A DNA stretch of 64,000 nt from Halichondria panicea (lineage: Eukaryota > Porifera > Demospongiae > Suberitida > Halichondriidae): NCBI RefSeq assembly GCF_963675165.1, contig NC_087379.1:3783442-3847441 (forward strand), read 5' to 3'. The position numbers and the translations under genes were made by a program. This document shows, one piece after another, positions 57,887-64,000 of this stretch (position 1 is the first letter of the stretch; every line of letters starts with the position of its first letter). The notes beneath the pieces are model-generated. The model had not been told where the DNA came from and searched no databases. It was given only the letters and a program-made list of their open reading frames with translations.

Positions 57887-60342
57887 ATTTAGAATAGTGC
57901 TAAGCAAGCTAAGCTATTAGTAACACAAAGAAGACTCTGTTTCTACAAACCTCAAGCAACATTAAAAGCTTTGCTCTGGCTAGTCTACATAAAAAAAACT
58001 CACATTGAAGGCAGTTTCCGTCTCTTGCATAGCAAAAACTGTTAATAGAAAGTTACTTAGTAGTTAGCTCTGCACTAGAGCACTAACTATTGGTAGCTGC
58101 AAGAGTGAGATAAAAGCTACAAAGCGGCACTGCAGAACACAAAGACTTTTAAAAATTAGTTTTTAATGATGCACTGCATCATCGATACTATGACTTCGGT
58201 GTAACTTGTGCTTGTGCATGTATAAAATAGATGTTGCTAAGCATTCCATGTATGTTTGTATGTATCATGAATTAAATGCATGTAGTGAACATATAATGGA
58301 CCACCATAGAAGACCTCTCTATGAGAAATAAAGGACCTCCAAGTAACCAATCAGATTGCACCATTTGTGACAAGCATTTTCTAAATGCTTTTATATTGTA
58401 GTGAGTACTGTATATTGTGGAATGGGCACCCTTATTTGACTGAAGTAGCTGTGATGTTTAGTCTACATGTATATTAGACGTACGTACATGTATATACTGG
58501 TCATACGTTATTATGTTACTACCGTCTTGTTTACTTACCCATGGGTGATATATACTATAGGGTTGGAGAATGAATACCTGGACAACTGGGACACTGGGAA
58601 AAATCGCTTAAGTGCACTGGCTGCAACAAGATGCTGTAGTGATGCCACAAGGACTGAAGTTCACAGTATAATATACAATGTGTATTGTAAACCTAAAACT
58701 CCTTTGCAGTCAAATAATTCATTGACAGGACCGCAAGTGCCTTTCTGAGTGAGCGAATCGGCTAGAACCCTCTCGAAGTGTTTAACTACATTTCTATTTG
58801 ATGCACATTGATGCACATAATTATTTTTTTACGTGTGATCAAACAACAATAATTATAATTGTGAATCGAATCAACTATATACACTAAGAGTATAAGTACA
58901 ATACGCTAAAGTGATAGCTATTAAATTGTATTTCCCTCGTAAATCATCCTACAACTTTGTTGCAAGTCAGTGCAGTTACATGATGCTGGCACTGCTAAAT
59001 ATCTTGAATCCTTCGTCGTGGCTTCTCTCGATCTGTGTTTCTCTGTATTTAAAAGGTAAAATGGACAAGCAAGCTACCATACTTCTAAATAAGGCAAGGG
59101 CGACAGAAAAATTAGAAGGGCGCCTTATAAATAGAACAATCTTGGCAGGTCTCATCATCCTCAAGCTTTCTGAAAAAAGATGTGTACAACGCGCCACCAA
59201 AAAATAATCTCTCTAGCCACGTGGAGCTCTATGGAGATTACTGTTTAGTCTGGGTGGCTAATGTAGACTGGTATTTTGGACTTATACCTTCGATGCTCAT
59301 CACTGCCCCCAAGTCTCATGTGCTGTCTGTCTGCTCTGTAATCTGTGCTGCCATCCCAAGGTGATGTTTCCGGTGCAGTGAATTAACTTCGCTGGACTGG
59401 CCAACAATCGCGGTCCGTCTCTTTCTACACTGTGAAACTGAGCTAGACCACGCGCGCGCGTACGCCTACAAATTCAGGCGCAATTTTTGTGTTCTAAAGA
59501 TGCGCCACTCAGAAGTGGAATTAATTTTTTCTGGCGCTGTAATTACATCAATTACGGTAGTCTTACAGCTGACAATAAGTGCAGAAAATAAGTGCAGAAA
59601 TGTCCTACCTACTACACTGGAAGGTTTAGAGCACACAAGTAGCTATCCAGAATTTTTACACAATTTTTACACACAAAACTTATCGTGGGCGTGTCTGCGT
59701 TTTAGCTGATTCAGGGGCCCGGTAACATAACAGAGGAGGTCGGACATCACTCTTAATTTTATGTTTTAATGACATTCCAGGCCAATTGCTTTTCGTTTTA
59801 ATTTGCTTTTCGTTTTTGCTGACTCAGCAGTAGCGTTATGATAGTCTCTATAGTCTCTATTTTAGCCAAGGTTGGGCGGCCTAATCACGAGTCTGTGTTA
59901 TAGAGGGCGACTGATTCATGAGACAATATTTCTGCACGGTTTCTGTCGCTAGTTGGTACTGGACCTAACCCATACTAGCTAGATCCAGTCATGTTCTACT
60001 GCTGAGTGAAAAGCAATTTGGCAGGTCATAATTAGTGAAAGTTCAAGTGACCTGGTAAGCTACAATATACATATACAGCAGATATAACAATATGCATGTA
60101 CACAAGTCTATCACTTATGATAGATAGCACTGCCGAATTTTCTTGAGACCACAAAACAATGATACCAAACAAGCATGTAATTAAACTCTTATAGAAACTC
60201 TACTAAATTACACTCTAATACTTTTTGAGCGAAAGCATAACATGGCGAGAGGCATTAGCAAGCGCACGCTTGCAACACCCGTTGCTCTTGAGTTGCTATA
60301 TAGCACTGCATTATAATTATCTTATAATACCAACTAGCCTCG
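57887..60342. other. Mostly unassigned; candidate exons
   Basis: After an acceptor-like ACTATAG, GLENEYLDNWDTGKNRLSAL (58560-58690) looks protein-like but is unnamed. The frame 58911-59207 (LNKARATEKLEGRLINRTIL) is also unnamed. A single terminus of the 31930 family lies at 59655-59722. No firm gene. Confidence 0.3.
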
Positions 60343-60347
60343 ATCCC

Positions 60348-60413
60348 AGGCCGATTCGTCTCCAATTGAACGCTATAACGCTATAGGTCGCCTCCGGCCT
60401 GGGATCAAGGCTA
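60348..60413. mobile_element. Short TAGCCTCGATCCC foldback element
   Basis: TAGCCTCGATCCCAGGCCG pairs with CGGCCTGGGATCAAGGCTA. The 9-base flanks AATACCAAC and GGCACCAAC share ACCAAC, and the three differences are all transitions, compatible with a decayed 9-bp target duplication. Confidence 0.6.
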
Positions 60414-60749
60414 GGCACCAACCAAAAGTTTGCACTTCAGTGCTCTAGTTACCCGAGGCGCGCGTGGGCGGCCACGGGTATAGTAGTCGTTTGGTTTGGT
60501 TTGTCTGTCTGTTTGCAGCATGGATAGTATTAGTTTTAACAATAGTAGCTTTGTTGTCGAACGATGGCAGCTAGCTAGCCTCGATCCCAGCCCCTCTCAC
60601 TAGAGGGCCTGGTAAACACTGTTTGCGCGTGGGTGGATTCAATAGTAAATTTGTTAGTAAAACTCTTTGTAATTTATCAATTAACCTTTTGTACTATGGT
60701 GGTTGATTAAACTATTAAAGAGAAATCGCCCATCACAACTCTAGCACTC

Positions 60750-60958
60750 TAGCCTCGAGACCAGCCGTTCGTTATCTGAAAGAACGCCTGGTCAAGTTCT
60801 AATGTGCCAGCTGAGTCAGCGTTTTATAGCATCATAATAATACACCTTGTGCGGGCAATTACCGGTCCAAGAAATTCCTGGACCGCTGGACGAGTGCTAC
60901 ATTTGGAACTTGACCAGGCGTTCTTTCAGATAACGAACGGCTGGTCTCGAGACTCGAG
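60750..60958. mobile_element. Foldback MITE, TAGCCTCGAGACCAG family
   Basis: TAGCCTCGAGACCAGCCGTT, CGTTATCTGAAAGAACGCCT and GGTCAAGTTC pair with their complements at 60899-60958; the centre folds again (GGTCCAAGAAATTCCTGGACC). The first 46 bases recur at 62355-62400. Confidence 0.8.
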
Positions 60959-61286
60959 GCTCATACAATGCAAGGAGCACTGATCTTACTGAGATGGAAG
61001 CAAGTAGACTTGCCAGAGCCGGTAGGTACAGGTACTGACAGAAAAACGCCCACCACTCTACCACAGTACAAATGAAGACTTTTCAACAAGAGCAGAACAG
61101 AAGTAGAACCCATATATCACAACAAAACTAGTCACTAGTCTAGGTCATAAATGTTGTAAGTAGCTGTGTTATTTTATTAAAACTGCTGTGTTTGTGCAAT
61201 GACATCATTGTAAAATATACAATATACTGACTAATTTACTAAGATATCTCGATCCCCAAGAATCTTGGGGCATGCGCAGACAATGT

Positions 61287-61801
61287 ATACCAAGTGGGAG
61301 TCCAGCGCAAGCTGGCTTCTAACCTTCAGAACTGCCGCAATGCAGGTCTGACGTGTGTCCCTCTTGTCGCTGAAACTCTTGGAGGTCTGGCCGAGGATTT
61401 CATCTCGACGATTCAAGTCATCGGCAGATCGATTCGTCTCCGATCAGGTGCCGACCGAGATACGGACACAACTAAACACCTCTTCGGCAGAGTCAGCTTG
61501 GCTTTGTGGCGGGGCTATGCTGATTTACAGAGCTCTGCCCCCTGGTGTAACTTAGTCATTTTTATATCTTAATTTATTTTAATTTAAAAAAAATTTATTT
61601 TAATTTATTCTGCCCCCACTTTGGCCTCACTCACTTTGTCACTCACTTTGCTCTGCCCCCTGGTGTAACTTAGTCATTTTTATATCTTAATTTATTTTAA
61701 TTTAAAAAAAATTTATTTTAATTTATTCTGCCCCCACTTTTTGGCCTCACTCACTTTGTCACTCACTTTGTCATCACATGTTCAAAAAAAAAAAAAAAAA
61801 G
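61287..61801 (+). mobile_element. 5'-truncated non-LTR retroelement with poly-A tail
   Basis: Flanked by AATGT (61282-61286 and 61802-61806), absent from the matching site of the sister element end at about 37392. A sense frame reads LASNLQNCRNAGLTCVPLVA, ETLGGLAEDFISTIQVIG and HLFGRVSLALWRGYADL to a stop at 61572, the C-terminal end of RT/restriction-like-endonuclease proteins. The 3' end is a 17-base A tract at 61784-61800. The 3' untranslated part contains a 118-bp tandem duplication (61533-61650 and 61651-61769). Confidence 0.7.
61533..61769. repeat. 118-bp tandem duplication
   Basis: Two near-identical units starting CTCTGCCCCCTGGTGTAACT and ending CACTCACTTTG, inside the 3' part of the retroelement. 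Confidence 0.9.
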
Positions 61802-61999
61802 AATGTCTCAATTGAGAGGCCTGGAATCGAAGCTAGCAGTTAGCTAGCTAATTACACGCGGCCTTTATTCGAGTTACTCTCCGTATTTACAGCTGACGTG
61901 ATCCCGTACCAAAAACAGTGGAAAAGGGTCACTACAATAGAAAGCTGGAATTGTGACTTGTTTTATTGCTCTGTTAGCTGACTCCAGGATCCCAGGAGT

Positions 62000-62180
62000 C
62001 ATATCATACTTCTCTGAGACTCCAGGCATCTTTGCTGTGATCCTGGACCTAGTCCACTGTGCATGCCTCATGTACCACTAACTCTGTTCTCACAGCATGC
62101 CTCTGTCTGGTTTAGTCCTGAGACAGATCAGCACTGCATTATATCACTCTTCTGGTTTCTTTATAATCATGTCACCAGCC
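62000..62180. repeat. Dispersed repeat R3, second copy
   Basis: GTCCACTGTGCATGCCTCAT, GTACCACTAACTCTGTTCTC and TATCACTCTTCTGGTTTCTT parallel 52535-52690 in the same orientation. Confidence 0.6.
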
Positions 62181-62354
62181 GAGGGTTTGCACTTCAGTGC
62201 TCTAGTTATAATCCTTTGTAGTGTTAGCCATTTTTGTTTCCAATCCCCTTCCTTTTCGGATACAAATAATATTATTTTGACAGACATTAATTAAATAATA
62301 TTATTGTCAGTCAAATTAATGGGTTCCTATATATAGATTGCCTGTATACTGTTA

Positions 62355-62400
62355 GCCTCGAGACCAGCCGTTCGTTATCTGAAAGAAGTTCTTTCATACA
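62355..62400. mobile_element. Truncated terminus of the TAGCCTCGAGACCAG MITE
   Basis: TAGCCTCGAGACCAGCCGTT then CGTTATCTGAAAGAA is identical to the left end at 60750; the rest is lost. Confidence 0.7.
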
Positions 62401-62527
62401 CTACCGTATACCTCGCTTGCGATTGCACACCATGGGGATCTTGGACAAAAATTAATAATGCCATACAAACAAACTAAGGTCAACCGACTGCAACAATAAA
62501 GGGGTCTACATTAATAATTATTGTTCC

Positions 62528-63690
62528 CTACTTAGCAAGCAAGTTTAAGTCTATCTCGAAGAACACATAAGGATGGTAGTCTTGCTGCCCAAAAGAGAGT
62601 CCTTGCATGTCAAGCATCTAAAAAATGTTATAATTATTAAGAACATGCACACCTTTCTGATTAATACCTCAGCCTCTGACGCGATGTAATTTGAGTCAAG
62701 ATGACCATATAGACCGTTAAGAATTTCTGTCAATTTCTTTTGCGATTTTCTATGTGGCTTCATTATCACTGCTTGAAAATTCACAGGCAAGCTGTACCTA
62801 TACATGGGAACGAATCAATAATACCAAAAAAACATATAAACACAGAAAATGTACCTCAAAACAGATTCAGTAAATACACGCAGTGCTTTGAGATGAACCC
62901 AAGCTGAAAACACCTGGTTGAAATTAACTTTCAGCCAGTTCATCAGTGGTCCCTGCATTTACAATAACACAACATTTAATTTGATGCATGCACGAGGCAC
63001 TTATAATTATTACACCAGGGAGCGCGACTTTATTCCATAATAATGTATATACCCGTATAGCGCAAAATTTTCAAGGGGCTTAATTTTCGCGGATTTCGTG
63101 GGGTTAGCAATCTTACACGAAAATTAAGTCCACGAAAATTGTTCAGAATTATCTGCTATAACGATTTAAAGGCGTGGCTTCCGGTAAGCAGTCATTCCGC
63201 GAACATTGTGCAACGAAATGCTTTTGGAGGCCAATCCATGAAATATAAGTACCTCAAAAATTTCGTGCTATACGGTATTAACATTGTAGGTCCAGTCAGG
63301 CACACACACATGCATCAAGCGTTGCATTACAACTCACAAACTGCTTCTTCAGTTGAAGCTCAAGCTTCCCCTTTTCATCTCGCTCCTTTTGCACGGTCTT
63401 AGCATCGAAGTCAAACTCACGAACGATAAATCTGTTAAAGATTGACAAGTGAATAGTGTCGTTTTCACACACCAAAACTCAACTTTTTCTCTCGAGCATG
63501 ATGCTTGTATTCATCGGCTACTTTTCTAAACACAGTGACAGTGTATAGCCCATATTCAGAATCGTCCGCTACCTTTTTGGTTGACCTAGGTACTACCATC
63601 TGTGTAATTTTCTCATAAGAGTTTTCCCATTCCTTATAGAGAGACCTGGAGACGATGTGACAAATAAACTGCAGTACATTCACTCCAGCG
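62528..63690 (-). CDS. ATP6V1C1: V-type proton ATPase subunit C, 3' exons (partial, continues left of start)
   Basis: Subunit C is part of the peripheral stalk of the V1 sector and is needed for V1-V0 assembly and proton pumping. Exons on the minus strand: 63645 (or slightly upstream, to about 63690) to 63484 with [20 protein letters not shown] and [16 protein letters not shown]; 63431-63338 ([20 protein letters not shown]); 62952-62855 ([32 protein letters not shown]); 62797-62668 ([20 protein letters not shown]); 62617-62528 ([20 protein letters not shown] ... LLAK, TAG). All junctions are GT/AG and all phases agree (2, 0, 2, 0). The motifs match animal subunit C end to end over this part. 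Upstream exons lie mostly beyond 64000; the acceptor of the first listed exon is ambiguous. No frame-breaking duplications. Confidence 0.92.
63050..63277. mobile_element. CCGTATAGCG-family MITE in a V-ATPase intron
   Basis: Begins ACCCGTATAGCGCAAAATTT and ends AATTTCGTGCTATACGGT. The inner GTAAGCAGTCATTCCGCGAA and CAATCCATGAAATATAAGT words match 46752-46988. It lies in the 385-bp intron between 62952 and 63338 without disturbing the splice sites. Confidence 0.75.
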
Positions 63691-64000
63691 TATCAAAAGT
63701 ACGCCGGGTTTCTATGACTCCACAGCAGAGAAGGCATGTACAGAATTATGGAACATCTATCAACTCCGAAGTGCATGTGTACGTCATAGAGAAAAAAATA
63801 AAGATGCTACATGTACAGTCAGGGATATATTGGCTCAGTGGTGACATAAGGGCAAGGCACTACTGGTACACATCACTCCAACTAGTGGGCAACTACTAGC
63901 TGGCTGTGGAATGCACCAGTCGCATGAAATACATTTTTTGCTTACCAACAAGTAACTTCAACGGTGCTATAGTATTACAAAAGGGACCGTTTCAGGATAT
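63691..64000. other. Intron and possible upstream exon of the V-ATPase gene
   Basis: On the minus strand, a GTAAGC donor near 63943 follows a frame ending IAPLKLLV, which could be the preceding exon, but the phase does not fit the most obvious acceptor at 63646. Left open. Confidence 0.3.

Larger units (their letters stand above)
60576..61835. mobile_element. Deletion derivative of the 37353-42317 element
   Basis: The left end (TAGCCTCGATCCCAGCCCCT, GAGGGCCTGGTAAACACTG, TTTGCGCGTGGGTG) matches the inverted right end of the large element over about 100 bases. The right end (inverted: TAGCTTCGATTCCAGG, CTCAATTGAGAC, TGTCTGCGCATGC, GGGGATCGAGATATCTTAGT) matches its left end. The flanks GCAGCTAGC (60567-60575) and GCAGTTAGC (61836-61844) form a 9-bp target duplication with one mismatch. 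It contains none of the large element's genes and was invaded by a foldback MITE (60750-60958) and a truncated retroelement (61287-61801). Confidence 0.75.

Overview
The window looks like genomic DNA of a marine invertebrate, most likely a demosponge. Small exons with GT/AG introns rule out a prokaryote. The sequence is AT-rich and strewn with the palindromic octamer ATAATTAT and with TAGCTAGCTA. It also carries gene families I associate with sponge and cnidarian genomes: a RING family, HIRAN-like ORFs, DUF6589-like ORFs and BEL retroelements. Species cannot be fixed from sequence alone.

Only one gene is clearly intact: the 3' part of the V-type proton ATPase subunit C gene at the right edge (62528 to about 63690, minus strand). 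Five exons join in phase and end in a normal stop. Most other coding signals are relics. Three members of one RING-finger family lie at 1.1-5.1 kb (+), 16.5-19.4 kb (-) and 25.5-31.4 kb (+), with a truncated exon copy at 33.8 kb next to TTAGGG repeats. The first two RING copies and the third all carry frame breaks.

Mobile DNA dominates. It includes a 5.3-kb BEL/Pao LTR retrotransposon (6560-11827, minus strand, LTRs and 5-bp target duplication visible), an integrase-core (rve) element (19.7-21.2 kb), a pogo/Tigger relic (34.3-35.6 kb) with a pogo-type MITE (28.5 kb) and a psq HTH fragment (51.4 kb), a Tc1-like DDE fragment (47.3-47.7 kb), piggyBac-like and hAT-like fragments, several RT plus restriction-like-endonuclease retroelement relics (53.8-57.3 and 61.3 kb) and many inverted-repeat MITEs.

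The best candidate for an undescribed system is a 4.97-kb element at 37353-42317. Its ends begin TAGCCTCGATYCC, it is flanked by a near-perfect 9-bp target duplication, and it holds a degenerate DUF6589-like gene (minus) plus the C-terminal half of a RecQ-like helicase (plus). A deletion derivative with the same two ends and its own 9-bp target duplication sits at 60576-61835. A second candidate is a 1.2-kb TIR element at 49396-50620 whose only recognisable ORF is HIRAN-like.

The whole window also carries dozens of short direct duplications, mostly 8-18 bp and very often 16-17 bp. Many break reading frames that become continuous again when one copy is ignored. They are either a real mutational signature or an assembly artefact, and this bears on every 'pseudogene' call here.
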